Source: Metallosphaera sedula DSM 5348 (GTDB taxonomy: Archaea > Thermoproteota > Thermoprotei_A > Sulfolobales > Sulfolobaceae). Taken from it: 64,000 nt of DNA. Of this stretch, positions 8,607 to 17,626 are shown in pieces. Every line of letters begins with the position of its first letter. Position 1 is the stretch's first letter. Position numbers and translations under genes: made by a program. The stretch covers positions 372,001 to 436,000 of the forward strand of contig NC_009440.1 in assembly GCF_000016605.1 (NCBI RefSeq). Direction: 5' to 3'. Under the pieces are notes generated by a model. It was given only the letters and a program-made list of their open reading frames with translations, had not been told where the DNA came from and searched no databases.

Positions 8607-9161
8607 ATGGACCTAAAACAGATTCTAACTCCAAGTAATTCGATCCTGGTTGTATGGGACGTACAGAACGGATTGGTGAAGGGGATTTTCAACAGAGATC
8701 AGTTTGTAAGTGGTCTGGAAAGGACAATAGGAGCTGCTAGGAAAGCAAGGATACCTATCGTGTATACCAAGATAACGCCCTATCCAAGTGGATTCGAACC
8801 CTACGCATCAAGGGTCTCATCAAGACAGTTCAGATTCACAAGTGAGGACCTGGAACTTTACGTCAAGCCTGCTGAAGGTGAGATAGTCCTTCCGAAGAAC
8901 ACATGGAGTATCTTTGTGGGAACTAATTTCGAGCTCCTGCTTAGGAACTCTGGAAGAAATGCCATAATCTTCACAGGGATTGCCACGGAAATAGGAGTAG
9001 AGACCAGCGCTAGACATGCCTTTGCCTTGGGTTTCATGCCCGTTATTGTGAGTGATGCGGTTTCCTCATTCAATAGGGAAGGGCATGAAAGGTCCCTAAC
9101 AAACATGAAGGACTTCTTCCCAATGATTACATCGCAGGAGTTAGAAAAAATACTACAGTAA
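8607..9161 (+). CDS. Isochorismatase-fold hydrolase without catalytic Cys
   Basis: The fold and motif order are those of the isochorismatase/nicotinamidase family: Asp18 in ILVVWDVQNG, Lys97 in VLPKNTWS, and the third motif TGIATEIGVETSARHA. In cysteine hydrolases such as nicotinamidase the third motif carries Cys where Gly130 stands here, so amidase chemistry through a thioester is not expected. Isochorismatase itself lacks the Cys, so a hydrolase of that kind remains possible. The ATG at 8607 is preferred to a TTG two codons earlier. It lies alone between promoters; substrate unknown. Confidence 0.75.
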   Translation: MDLKQILTPSNSILVVWDVQNGLVKGIFNRDQFVSGLERTIGAARKARIPIVYTKITPYPSGFEPYASRVSSRQFRFTSEDLELYVKPAEGEIVLPKNTWSIFVGTNFELLLRNSGRNAIIFTGIATEIGVETSARHAFALGFMPVIVSDAVSSFNREGHERSLTNMKDFFPMITSQELEKILQ

Positions 9162-9284
9162 AACAGGAGTGAACTTCCTTTCAAGCTAGTAATTTTAGTA
9201 AGAAATTCAGAATTTTTGTTTACCCATACAGTCTAAGGAGTGCGGTTCTCCTCGCTTTCCTGTTTTCATAAAAGTCTAGAACAT

Positions 9285-9293
9285 GTTTAAATC
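9285..9293 (+). promoter_or_regulatory. TATA box of the PEP-synthase-like gene
   Basis: GTTTAAATC is centred 27 bases before the ATG at 9316. It lies inside what would be the coding start of a longer reading frame from 9283, which is why the later ATG is chosen. Confidence 0.55.
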
Positions 9294-9315
9294 TTTGTAC
9301 TTCCTATCCACGTAT

Positions 9316-10248
9316 ATGTATGTATTTACGATCGACCAATCATCATCCAACATGGTCCGTTCCGTTGGCAGGAAAGCTGCTTACCTAGGCGAACTTACGA
9401 GGATGGGGATTAGGGTACCATGGGGATTCGTGATCACTAGGTCCGCTTTCCGTAGGTTCATGGAGATAAACAGGGACAAGATCAGCGACGCGCTTAAGGG
9501 CGTTAACCTTGAGGATCCAAGAGACTTGGAGAGAAGATATGAGACGATCAAAGAGATCATGACTCAAACCGAGATACCCTTGGACATTTCCCTTGAGATA
9601 GAACACTTCTCCAGGGAGATCTCCACAGATTTGGTGGCCGTAAGGCCTACAATAACTTCGAGCATGTCAGGGCCAAGCTTTGCTGGGGAAACGGAAACTT
9701 TCCTTTACGTGAATAAGGTGGACCTTCCCTTTTACGTGAAGCAAGCGTGGGCAAGTTACTTTAATCCCAGGTCGTTGGCGTACAGGATTGCCCAGGGAAT
9801 GCCGTTGGAGATTGCTGTCCTCGTACAGGAGATGGTAAACCCAGAGTCGGCCGGAACAGCTTTCACAATTCATCCAGTAACTGGAAATCCAAACTGGGTA
9901 GTGATCGAATCCTCTTGGGGATTGGGACAGGCAGTGACCAGGGGATTGGTCACGCCAGATCGTTTCGTGTTACCTAAAAGGGATAGAATAATAGTCGAGA
10001 AAAGCATAGGGCATAAACACGTAATGCTGAAATTTGACCCCAGGTTTGGGGGGATAAGGGAGATTCCCCTGGGAGGAAAGGCCATGGAACCTAGCCTGAG
10101 CGATGAGAAGGCCATAGAGCTGGCCAATCTATCCCTGAGGATAGAGGAGTTCTTCGGGAGACATGTTAACCTGGAGTGGGCACTTCAGGATAACAAGCTG
10201 TATATCCTTGAGGTGAGGGGAGTCAAGACCATGTGGGAGGAGATCTAG
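9316..10248 (+). CDS. Stand-alone PEP synthase/PPDK nucleotide-binding domain
   Basis: The 310 residues correspond to only the N-terminal ATP-grasp part of phosphoenolpyruvate synthase or pyruvate phosphate dikinase. Seen in order: VGRKAAYLGEL and VPWGFVITRSAF, the SFAGETETFL loop, LVQEMVNPESAGTAFTIHP, ESSWGLGQAVTRGLVTPD, and the terminal NLEWALQDNKLYILEVRG. The swivelling phosphohistidine domain and the PEP/pyruvate barrel (another 450-500 residues) are absent, and the gene stops cleanly at 10248 with an unrelated gene after it. It cannot be a complete PEP synthase. It could phosphorylate a separate carrier domain or work like the split ATP-grasp partners known in rifampin phosphotransferase relatives; that is inference. 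Confidence 0.8.
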   Translation: MYVFTIDQSSSNMVRSVGRKAAYLGELTRMGIRVPWGFVITRSAFRRFMEINRDKISDALKGVNLEDPRDLERRYETIKEIMTQTEIPLDISLEIEHFSREISTDLVAVRPTITSSMSGPSFAGETETFLYVNKVDLPFYVKQAWASYFNPRSLAYRIAQGMPLEIAVLVQEMVNPESAGTAFTIHPVTGNPNWVVIESSWGLGQAVTRGLVTPDRFVLPKRDRIIVEKSIGHKHVMLKFDPRFGGIREIPLGGKAMEPSLSDEKAIELANLSLRIEEFFGRHVNLEWALQDNKLYILEVRGVKTMWEEI

Positions 10249-10290
10249 GGGCTTGAGTAACTTAACGGTCTCTCACCACTTCCCCCTAGG

Positions 10291-11907
10291 CTATCTTGTT
10301 CTCTCTACCACAACCTGCACCACAGAGAGTCCTCCTTTCTTCATGTAGTTCCACCCCTCAGTCAAAGCGATTTTTGCCTCCTCTGGAGTTTCGGCTAGTT
10401 TGAAGTAACCACCGAAGGCCCTCACAGTTTCGCCTATGTTATATCTCTTGAAATCTGCACCTGGGAACATCCTCTTTGCCTTTGCAAGTCCCTCAGGAAA
10501 AACCTCCTCCACAGCTTCAGCAGAGGCTAACCACCCAGAGTTATCGTAAATGACTACCATTGCAGGTAGGCCGTACGTTGAAGCTACGTAGTAGAAAGCT
10601 TCGGGAACTCCAAAAATGAAGGAGCCATCTCCTGTGGTAATAATGACGTCCCTGTCTGTGGCCATTTTAATACCTAGACCAGCTCCGAGCGCCCATCCTA
10701 GGTAGCCCTCCGAAAGGTCGCCATAATAATCCCCGAACTCGAAATTACCATATCTGGGGTTGAATGGGTATTCGTTGACCACGACAGCCCTGAAGCTTGA
10801 GACGTAGCTAGAGAGTAGCCTTGGGTGAACTCTCGACGAATTCTCAAGGCTCGAGATTTCCCTCCTCTTGGCCTCCCTCTGCCTCTTTACTCTCTCCCTA
10901 ATTTCCTCACCCCACTTGTCTTTTCCGCGTATATGGATCTCCTTCAGGGCGTGAGGAGTTGATTGGATGCATACGTCACACGGAAAGCCATAATAGGGTA
11001 TGTAGGTATAGGCTGGTTCTACGTCAATCTTTATCACTGGAGCTTTTACCTTGACTCTCTTGGGTATCCAGGGAACTTCAGACTCCACGATTATGATAAG
11101 GTCTGGCTCATCCAAGTTCAGCTTGTCCAGGGCCATGTCCCCAGCTGAGGGATAATTCACCACCTCTCCCACATAGTTTAGGACAGGTGCCCCTAGCCTA
11201 TCCGCGAACTCCCTCAAGGAATCATACCATTCCCTCCTTCTGCCTCCCCTCCATGTAATGATGGCCGGCCTCTCGGACTCCTCTATTAATTTATCTGCTT
11301 TGGCTATTGCCTCCCTAGACGGACCTGGCTCGTAGGGTGACATGTTCACCTTCACCGGTTTAGCCTGGCTTACGCTAACCTCTCTTGGCAAGGTTAGATA
11401 AACTGGCCCCTTAGGCTCACTTTGAGCTATTTGAAGTGCCCTCCTAACCGCCACTGAGGTCTGGCCTGGATCCCTTATCTCAAAGTCCCACTTCAGGTAT
11501 TGCCTCCCAAACTCGCCCTGATCCCGTGCCTCCTGTGTCCAATGTATTCTAAGGTTTCTGCTGGCTGTACTTCCTTCCTCAGTATAAGGAGATCTCCCCG
11601 CTAAGACCAGAAGTGGGATCCTACTGGTGAAGGCGTTACTCACTATTCCTAGAGCGTTCAGGGTTCCAGGCACTGTGTGAACAGCTACTACTCCCATCTT
11701 ACCTCCCAAGGAGTAACCTAGAGCCATTGCAGAGGCTGTAATCTCGTGTGGAACCACGATAAAGTCGGGTAAGTTAGGATCCCTAACCTTTTCCTCTATG
11801 AATGACGCATAATCTGTACCCGACACCATGAAGATCTTGTCAATGCCCTCCTCCTTGAGAAGAGCTAGGATAAGTCCTGCGCTGGACTTAGCTGTTGTCT
11901 GTTCCAT
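10291..11907 (-). CDS. Thiamine pyrophosphate enzyme, acetolactate-synthase-like
   Basis: All three TPP-enzyme domains are present. The N-terminal PYR domain has the catalytic-type Glu55 in VVPHEITASAMALGY; the central domain spans about 190-330; the C-terminal PP domain has GDGSFIFGVPEAFYYV, where GDG...N binds the Mg-diphosphate (the Asn is in VVIYDN). At 538 residues it is the normal size for acetolactate synthase large subunits, benzoylformate decarboxylase and oxalyl-CoA decarboxylase relatives. No regulatory subunit gene lies next to it, so biosynthetic acetolactate synthase is less likely than a catabolic 2-oxo acid enzyme. The substrate is not readable from sequence. Confidence 0.82.
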   Translation of the reverse strand: MEQTTAKSSAGLILALLKEEGIDKIFMVSGTDYASFIEEKVRDPNLPDFIVVPHEITASAMALGYSLGGKMGVVAVHTVPGTLNALGIVSNAFTSRIPLLVLAGRSPYTEEGSTASRNLRIHWTQEARDQGEFGRQYLKWDFEIRDPGQTSVAVRRALQIAQSEPKGPVYLTLPREVSVSQAKPVKVNMSPYEPGPSREAIAKADKLIEESERPAIITWRGGRRREWYDSLREFADRLGAPVLNYVGEVVNYPSAGDMALDKLNLDEPDLIIIVESEVPWIPKRVKVKAPVIKIDVEPAYTYIPYYGFPCDVCIQSTPHALKEIHIRGKDKWGEEIRERVKRQREAKRREISSLENSSRVHPRLLSSYVSSFRAVVVNEYPFNPRYGNFEFGDYYGDLSEGYLGWALGAGLGIKMATDRDVIITTGDGSFIFGVPEAFYYVASTYGLPAMVVIYDNSGWLASAEAVEEVFPEGLAKAKRMFPGADFKRYNIGETVRAFGGYFKLAETPEEAKIALTEGWNYMKKGGLSVVQVVVERTR

Positions 11908-12092
11908 GGCTTATTTATAATGATCAAATAGTTAAGTTCTACCGTGAACGTTCAGCGATACTGGATTAAGCAGACGTGAAATTGCTAGTTACGTCTAGAA
12001 AGCGAATCCCAAGACTTTTCTGACGAAATTTGTCTGGTAATACCCTAACCCTTTAAGGACCAACTAACAGTGAATCAGACATACTGATTAAC

Positions 12093-12103
12093 TTTATTTA
12101 AAA
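12093..12103 (+). promoter_or_regulatory. TATA box for the 227-residue membrane protein
   Basis: TTTATTTAAAA is centred about 25 bases before the ATG at 12122; no ribosome site is visible, so a leaderless transcript is likely. Confidence 0.5.
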
Positions 12104-12121
12104 ACTAATAGAGAATGTGCT

Positions 12122-12805
12122 ATGAGAGAATTCCTGAAATCGGGATTACGTGGCTGGTTCAGGGGTTATGGTGGATGGCCAACCTATAATTACAGACCCC
12201 TTTACCTACAAGCGTTCGACTTTTTTGTAAAAAATCTTGGTATGATAATACCTGCAATTATCGCCCTAATAATTTCTCTAATAGTAGGGTTCGTAGTGGG
12301 TGCCATAGGAGCTGCCCTAGCTTTGACTGGTCTTTCCATAGGGATAGTAGACGCAATAGGCTTTGTAATAGGATTTATCTCGGGCATAATCATCTCCTTC
12401 CTCATATTGATTGAGGCCTATGAGGCTGGAAGCGTCGTCAATGGAAACTTACCAGACATAGGACTAGCCTGGCAGAGTACACAGAACACACGGGAGAAGT
12501 TCCTGCCTACTGCGTTATTAACTGGGTTGATCTTTGGGGTTCTGTCTGCGTTGAGAATTCCTGGTTCATTCCTCATAGAAGGTCTATTCCTAGTGCTAGT
12601 TTACGTGGTGAGCTCGGGAATAGTATCAGGCGTAAGGCCTGGCCTTGAGCAATCCCTCAATTGGTATTCCTCGACTTTCTCGAAAGACGGAGTCTCCTCT
12701 CTTATTCTACTCCTTGGAGCGATCCTCTCACTAGTCCCTATTCTCAATCTATTTGTAATACCCTACACAGAGCTGTTGGCAACGTTAATGGTAAGGAAAT
12801 ACTGA
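12122..12805 (+). CDS. Polytopic membrane protein of unknown function
   Basis: No family is assigned. The first 30 residues are polar and aromatic (RGYGGWPTYNYRPLY). Hydrophobic segments follow at roughly 38-70, 75-105, 133-150, 152-170 and 190-222, giving five to six membrane passes. The overall look, with Gly-rich helices GFVVGAIGAALALTGLSIG and a loop beginning EAYEAGSVVNG, resembles archaeal DUF4013-like membrane proteins, but I would not press this. The last codons lie 15 bases from the convergent SDR gene. It is a single gene with its own promoter. Confidence 0.65.
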   Translation: MREFLKSGLRGWFRGYGGWPTYNYRPLYLQAFDFFVKNLGMIIPAIIALIISLIVGFVVGAIGAALALTGLSIGIVDAIGFVIGFISGIIISFLILIEAYEAGSVVNGNLPDIGLAWQSTQNTREKFLPTALLTGLIFGVLSALRIPGSFLIEGLFLVLVYVVSSGIVSGVRPGLEQSLNWYSSTFSKDGVSSLILLLGAILSLVPILNLFVIPYTELLATLMVRKY

Positions 12806-12820
12806 CTAGGCCTTGCATAA

Positions 12821-13762
12821 TCAAGTGGGGATTAGTTTATCCTTTTCTTCAAGATACTTTAAGAACCTTGCGTTGGATCTAACCTCTTCCTCGTCAAATT
12901 TCATGTCCCCTACAACCTCTTTGAATGCTGAGCAGTCGTATGTGGTACCAGAGTATCTTAGCAGGTTTCTAATATCCTTGGGTAAAACAGCCTTGGCCAG
13001 CCATGTGGGAATGGGTAGCCTTATACCTTTACCCACCTCTTCACTCATGAGTTCAAAGAACCTAGAGACTGCTACGCTTCCGCACTCACTGGCGTAAAGG
13101 TAAACCCTCTTGGGAGAAACTTTTCCAAGCGTGTGAACTGCTCTACCAAGAGTCCATGCATTTACAGTGGCCATCCTTAAACCCAGCTCAGGAACAACTC
13201 TAGCCTTGACCAGCTTATACATGGTAACGAATTGAACGTGAGCTGCATATCTTCCGTACACCAGGGTGGGCCTTAATATGGCAAGATTGCCGTCTTTCTC
13301 TAGTGCTAACCTCATGATCTCTTTCTCACCTTCACACTTGGACTTCTCAAAGGGCGTTGACGCCTTAGAATCCTTGCAGTGCTCTGCCTCCTCCTTCACG
13401 TTTACCCCAGTCTCTCCTGTGGAGGTCGCCCCGCTCAAGTGGATGAATGTTTTATTCTGATCAAAGGCATCCCTCGCTAACCTGCTGGGAATCTCTACGT
13501 TGGCCAATCTCAGTTTATCCTCACCACCCGAAATTTCTCCTATGAAGTTGGCGACGATGTCATGTCGAGAAATCAACTTTGTCACCTCCTCTGAGAGTGG
13601 ATCAACATTTACCACCTTGACCTTCCCCTTGAGCAGAGAGATGTACTCTTCCTTTACGGGATTCAAGGACTTGTACGTCACCGTAACGTCCTCGCCCACT
13701 TCACTCAGATACAACGCTACGTGGGTCGAGATGAAACCTAAGCCCGTTAAAAGATACTTCAT
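12821..13762 (-). CDS. NAD(P)-binding SDR, NDUFA9-like/atypical epimerase
   Basis: An extended short-chain dehydrogenase. The N terminus MKYLLTGLGFISTHVALYL is a Rossmann start with the GxxGxxG pattern altered to GLGFIS. Later come FIHLSGATSTG (strand 5) and FEKSKCEGEKEIMRL, where the catalytic Tyr of YxxxK is replaced by Phe but Lys is kept, then LRPTLVYG. Loss of the Tyr and the KCEGE sequence are typical of the atypical NDUFA9-like group, which often binds nucleotide without full catalysis. A TATA-like AAATTTAAAA at 13781-13790 (read on the minus strand) is about 24 bases from the start. Confidence 0.78.
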   Translation of the reverse strand: MKYLLTGLGFISTHVALYLSEVGEDVTVTYKSLNPVKEEYISLLKGKVKVVNVDPLSEEVTKLISRHDIVANFIGEISGGEDKLRLANVEIPSRLARDAFDQNKTFIHLSGATSTGETGVNVKEEAEHCKDSKASTPFEKSKCEGEKEIMRLALEKDGNLAILRPTLVYGRYAAHVQFVTMYKLVKARVVPELGLRMATVNAWTLGRAVHTLGKVSPKRVYLYASECGSVAVSRFFELMSEEVGKGIRLPIPTWLAKAVLPKDIRNLLRYSGTTYDCSAFKEVVGDMKFDEEEVRSNARFLKYLEEKDKLIPT

Positions 13763-13915
13763 GAGGAATCAAGGGATCTAAAATTTAAAATGATTTAGTA
13801 GGTGTTAGATAATCTTTGGACTAGGCAGTTACCCAAATTTTAACAATATACTCTAAGGTTATCTCAGTTCATAAAAGGATATACTTTTATACAGTTGTCT
13901 TAACTGAAAAACAAG

Positions 13916-14782
13916 ATGGGATATCCATATTATGGTCAACCTTACGGTCCAGCTCCAGGTTACCCTGGGGGCCCCTATGGCCCCTACGGTCCAAATCAGG
14001 GATCCAACTTCACTGCGATCATGGCGTGCGAGCAGTCTACCGGTCTTGGCGGAAAACAGCAGATAATTCCGACCCAGTACCCGATTAATCTTCAGTACGT
14101 GGTACAGGAGGTAGTAATGTTTCTCATGGGGCAGGGCTTTCAAACTTTTCCGATGATAGGTTATAACTTAGCTATAATCCAGGCACAACATAAGTCCCTG
14201 CTTGGATACCTGACCGATAGCAACAAGGCCTACACGATCAGGTTGTGTCAAGGACAGGGAATGGTAATAGTCGAGACTGGGATGGCTAACTTAATGCAGG
14301 ACCTAATAACTGCAGGTGCAACAGCTTTCATAGCCGACGACGTGTTACATAGCGGTCTTCTAACCGTGGCCGGCGGTGGACTAGATGTGTATGAAATGTA
14401 TAAACAGTACTCTCAGGAGGAACAGCTATTTAACATGATAACAATGTTGGTCATGCAGGCTCCGCCGGCCTATCAAGGTCAACCAGGCTATCCATCGCCT
14501 TACTCTCCCCAGGGACAGCCTCCAATGAGTAGACCGCCACAACCTCCCACACAACCCACTTCGAGTACAGGTCAAATAGCTCAGCCTCCCTCTAGTATCA
14601 ACCAAACATCTCAACCCCAAACGTCACAGAAGTGCTGGAGTTGTGGAGAACCTGTCCCTTCCTCGGCTAAGTATTGTCCCAACTGTGGAGCCTCTCTTCA
14701 ACAGGTTAAATGTCCCCAGTGCGGATCTCCAAACCCTCCCAGTGCCAAGTTCTGTTCCTCATGCGGAACCAAGCTCAAGTAA
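13916..14782 (+). CDS. Protein with Gly/Pro/Tyr-rich head and twin zinc ribbons
   Basis: The first 30 residues are a low-complexity Pro-Gly-Tyr stretch (GYPYYGQPYGPAPG). A globular domain of about 150 residues follows with no family I recognise; it contains the hydrophobic segment TAGATAFIADDVLHSGLLTVAGGG. Then comes a Pro/Gln/Ser linker at 180-235 and two zinc ribbons at the C terminus, CWSCGEPVPSSAKYCPNC and CPQCGSPNPPSAKFCSSC, each with two CxxC knuckles. Such twin ribbons usually mediate protein or nucleic acid binding. A TATA-like ACTTTTATAC at 13882-13891 lies about 29 bases upstream. Function unknown. Confidence 0.75.
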   Translation: MGYPYYGQPYGPAPGYPGGPYGPYGPNQGSNFTAIMACEQSTGLGGKQQIIPTQYPINLQYVVQEVVMFLMGQGFQTFPMIGYNLAIIQAQHKSLLGYLTDSNKAYTIRLCQGQGMVIVETGMANLMQDLITAGATAFIADDVLHSGLLTVAGGGLDVYEMYKQYSQEEQLFNMITMLVMQAPPAYQGQPGYPSPYSPQGQPPMSRPPQPPTQPTSSTGQIAQPPSSINQTSQPQTSQKCWSCGEPVPSSAKYCPNCGASLQQVKCPQCGSPNPPSAKFCSSCGTKLK

Positions 14783-14821
14783 GGTAAGAGAAGATTATTA
14801 ACGTCATGTCCAATTCTTGTT

Positions 14822-16165
14822 ATGCAAAGCCTAAAGGACATGGGTCTTGAAACGTCGACGGAAACCAGGGAGGATTTCGTCAATTTCAAGATTAACCCAA
14901 GCGTTGTGGTATATCCAAGAAATGAGAAGGAGGTCGTGAAGGTTGTTCGTTACGCCTACGAGAATCGAATACCAATTGTTCCATGGGGAGCAGGGACTAG
15001 TCTAACTGGCGCAGTGTCTTGTGAAGGATGTATTCTTCTGGACATGAAGCACATGTCCAATATCCTGGAGATAAATGACGTAGACTGGTACGTGAGGACT
15101 CAGCCAGGAGTAAACCTCGAATTTCTCAACAAGAAGTTAATGGAGAAGGGATTCTTTCTCCCGCCCGATCCTGCCTCATTCTTCCTATGTTCCGTGGGAG
15201 GAGCGGTTGCCAATTCCTCAGGAGGGATGAGGGGAGTAAAGTATGGTACTTTCAGGGACTGGGTCCTGTCACTGAGGGTAGTTCTACCCACTGGAGAGGT
15301 AGTACAGGTAGGTGAACCCTTCAGGAAGAATAGGGCAGGTTACGATCTTGTTCACCTCTTCACAGGGAGTGAGGGGACCCTTGGTGTGATAACAGAGATC
15401 TGGTTCAGGATCATTCCCCTTCCCAAGGAAAAGATGATCCCCATCGTGTCTTTCATGCCCGACCTCGATTCAACTGCGGGTGTGATTCAGGAAATGAGAA
15501 AGTCTGGGATCCTCCCAGAGATAGCTGAATACATTGACAGTGAGGTTATCATGGCACTAAACACCCAGCTAAATGCTGAGTTGAGGGAGTCCAAGGGAGG
15601 CCTATTGATGCTTAGGGTGGAGGAGCACGACCTTGAGAAGATAAAGGAGATTCTAGGAAAGTGGCACGGGGACGTGTCAATCCTTAACGACGAGGAATGG
15701 GAGAGACTGTACTCCTTGAGGGCACAATCCGCCATCGCACTCAAGGCTATGGCAAAGGAGATGTACGTGGAAGATATAGTGGTTCCAGTCTCTAGGCTGA
15801 TGGAGGCTGTTAAGAGACTCAAGGAGCTGGAGAGAAAGTATCAGGTAAAGATGCCAGTGATAGCCCACATAGGCGACGGTAATTTGCATCCCAATATACT
15901 CCTAAAGGACAAGGAAATTGCAGATGAACTCTTTCACGAGGTTGGAATGATAGCCGTGGAGCTAGGTGGATCAGTTTCGGGCGAGCATGGGATTGGGGTC
16001 CAGAAGGCAAAGTTGATGGGTATTCAGGTTAAGAGGCACGGGGGAATGAAGGTACTTGAGATAATGAAAGGGATCAAGGATCTTGTGGATCCTCGGGGAA
16101 TAATGAATCCAGGGAAATACGTGGAACTCGCCTATAACATAATGAAGCAGGAGCGAAATGAATAG
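14822..16165 (+). CDS. FAD-linked oxidase, D-lactate/glycolate dehydrogenase (GlcD) type
   Basis: Residues 30-205 form the FAD-binding PCMH domain: [14 protein letters not shown], then [12 protein letters not shown] for the pyrophosphate, and the [17 protein letters not shown] loop. The C-terminal FAD-oxidase domain has [13 protein letters not shown] and [11 protein letters not shown], the His-rich metal and substrate site of GlcD and D-lactate dehydrogenases. At 447 residues it is full length. The protein would oxidise a 2-hydroxyacid and pass electrons to quinone. It overlaps the following MFS gene by 8 bases, so the pair probably takes up and oxidises a hydroxyacid. A TATA-like GATTATTAAC about 25 bases upstream suggests a leaderless start. 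Confidence 0.88.
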   Translation: MQSLKDMGLETSTETREDFVNFKINPSVVVYPRNEKEVVKVVRYAYENRIPIVPWGAGTSLTGAVSCEGCILLDMKHMSNILEINDVDWYVRTQPGVNLEFLNKKLMEKGFFLPPDPASFFLCSVGGAVANSSGGMRGVKYGTFRDWVLSLRVVLPTGEVVQVGEPFRKNRAGYDLVHLFTGSEGTLGVITEIWFRIIPLPKEKMIPIVSFMPDLDSTAGVIQEMRKSGILPEIAEYIDSEVIMALNTQLNAELRESKGGLLMLRVEEHDLEKIKEILGKWHGDVSILNDEEWERLYSLRAQSAIALKAMAKEMYVEDIVVPVSRLMEAVKRLKELERKYQVKMPVIAHIGDGNLHPNILLKDKEIADELFHEVGMIAVELGGSVSGEHGIGVQKAKLMGIQVKRHGGMKVLEIMKGIKDLVDPRGIMNPGKYVELAYNIMKQERNE

Positions 16166-17291
16166 GGACGAACTATTCCTAATCCTATCCACTTCCTCCC
16201 TTGGGGTTCTGTGGGGTGCTAACTCCCTAGCCACCTCACTTTACCTGAGGAGTCTAGGTTACGATCCGCTGTTCATAGGTACTATCCTAGGTGTCGGGAT
16301 AATCACAGGGTCTGGAGTGTCTGTCCTGGTATCAATATTGGCTGACGCGTATGGGAGAAAGAGGTTTATCTTGATGAACAGGATTCTCTCTATTCTAGGA
16401 ATTTTTGCATTTGGGATTCTGAGGATCCCCTTTGGTTACCTCATCGTAAATCAGTTCGGAGGAAGCCTAACCACTTCCTTTCTTGCCGACAAGAGTAAGA
16501 ACTTGGATAGGTCCCTCAGTCTTCAGACTTCAATATCTCAGATATTCGTGGTTTTGGGAAATATCTTGGGAGGATTACTCCAGTTCAGGGTCCTATACGC
16601 TCTCGAGATAGTTACGTTGTTGATATCCTTGGTTCTAGTATTATCAGTAAGGGAAAACTACGAGAAAAGGGAAGTGTCGTTCGGACTAAAATCTGCAGGG
16701 GTGGTTGGTAAATTTGCCGTGGACTCTCTCATTGGTTTAGGTGCAGGTGCCCTCCTGCCCCTGATATCACTCTGGTTCTCCCTTGCTTTCAAGGTGTCGA
16801 GGCTTCTATTAACGCCCGTGTTTATAGCCTCTCAGGTGTCGCTGTCACTTGGAACCTTGGTCGCCCCTAAGCTTGGAGAGAAATTTGGAAAGATAAAGGC
16901 TATAGTTTATACTCACGTAATCGCCATTATTCTCCTCTTTCTTATTCCCTTTTCACCTACCTTCCTCATAGCCTCAGCACTCTACGTCATGAGGAACGTG
17001 TCCATGAACATGACCTCGCCCCTATTTTCAAGTCTAGTTCTACAACTGGTTCCTAGGGAGGAGAGGGGAAGAGCACAGACCTTGATTCAGCTTATGGACT
17101 CTATACCTCGCTCGTTAGGACCAACCCTAGGAGGATATTTTCTTTCCTTAGGGGTTTTGTGGGTACCCTTCGTGTTCACAGGTACTCTCTACAGCGTTTC
17201 CACAGGCCTGTTCTACTACATGTTTAGGGAATCTAACCTACCACCCAGAGTTAATCCCTCTAATTCTCCTGACAAGGTAAACAATGGCTGA
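16158..17291 (+). CDS. MFS transporter coupled to the GlcD-type oxidase
   Basis: A 377-residue major facilitator protein with twelve predicted segments. The loop 2-3 motif is ADAYGRKRF near residue 70, and the second half has LGEKFGKIKAIVY in the matching place. The start codon lies inside the end of the upstream oxidase gene (8-base overlap), which means translational coupling and a shared role. If the oxidase acts on lactate or glycolate, this would be the uptake system, but the substrate is inferred only from position. Confidence 0.82.
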   Translation: MNRDELFLILSTSSLGVLWGANSLATSLYLRSLGYDPLFIGTILGVGIITGSGVSVLVSILADAYGRKRFILMNRILSILGIFAFGILRIPFGYLIVNQFGGSLTTSFLADKSKNLDRSLSLQTSISQIFVVLGNILGGLLQFRVLYALEIVTLLISLVLVLSVRENYEKREVSFGLKSAGVVGKFAVDSLIGLGAGALLPLISLWFSLAFKVSRLLLTPVFIASQVSLSLGTLVAPKLGEKFGKIKAIVYTHVIAIILLFLIPFSPTFLIASALYVMRNVSMNMTSPLFSSLVLQLVPREERGRAQTLIQLMDSIPRSLGPTLGGYFLSLGVLWVPFVFTGTLYSVSTGLFYYMFRESNLPPRVNPSNSPDKVNNG

Positions 17292-17465
17292 GATGAGCAA
17301 CAAGAAGAGTGCAACAGGTATAAGGGCCAAATTTGTCAAAACGAAGGAGCCGGACTCTACCTCAAACAAAAAGGGAATAACCAAAAACATAAGCTGATGG
17401 AGAGATAGAAGCCTCATGGAAAGGAGAAGAAGAGACACGAGTACCTTAGAGGTCGCTCTGTTCAT
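17238..17465 (-). CDS. Possible small two-segment membrane protein
   Basis: The reading frame encodes about 75 residues from the Met at 17465 (a longer start at 17483 is possible) with two hydrophobic segments, LLLLSMRLLSLHQLMFLVIPFLF and IPVALFLLLISAIVYLV, ending in a basic tail RRIRGINSG. It overlaps the 3' end of the MFS gene by 54 bases in antisense. No family is recognised. It could be a real small membrane protein or chance; the hydrophobic-then-basic layout favours real slightly. Confidence 0.4.
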   Translation of the reverse strand: MNRATSKVLVSLLLLSMRLLSLHQLMFLVIPFLFEVESGSFVLTNLALIPVALFLLLISAIVYLVRRIRGINSGW

Positions 17466-17516
17466 TTTGAGTAGTAATGACACAAGCTAGTTGCTAAAAG
17501 GATGTAATTAAACCTT

Positions 17517-17540
17517 GTCATAATTCTCGTCATAATTCTC
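17517..17540. repeat. Tandem 12-base repeat GTCATAATTCTC
   Basis: Two perfect adjacent copies lie in the 161-base spacer between the small minus-strand gene and the MDR dehydrogenase, about 57 bases upstream of the dehydrogenase TATA box. It may be a regulator binding site; nothing else supports this. Confidence 0.35.
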
Positions 17541-17596
17541 TCGCCTTACATTGGGTAGTTCTCGTTGATGGAAAATCTCCAGATGATGAGGTATGA

Positions 17597-17606
17597 CTTT
17601 TTTAAG
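17597..17606 (+). promoter_or_regulatory. TATA box for the MDR dehydrogenase
   Basis: CTTTTTTAAG is centred 25 bases before the GTG at 17627, supporting that GTG as the first codon of a leaderless message. Confidence 0.5.
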
Positions 17607-17626
17607 TTAGGCCTTGTACTAAACCC

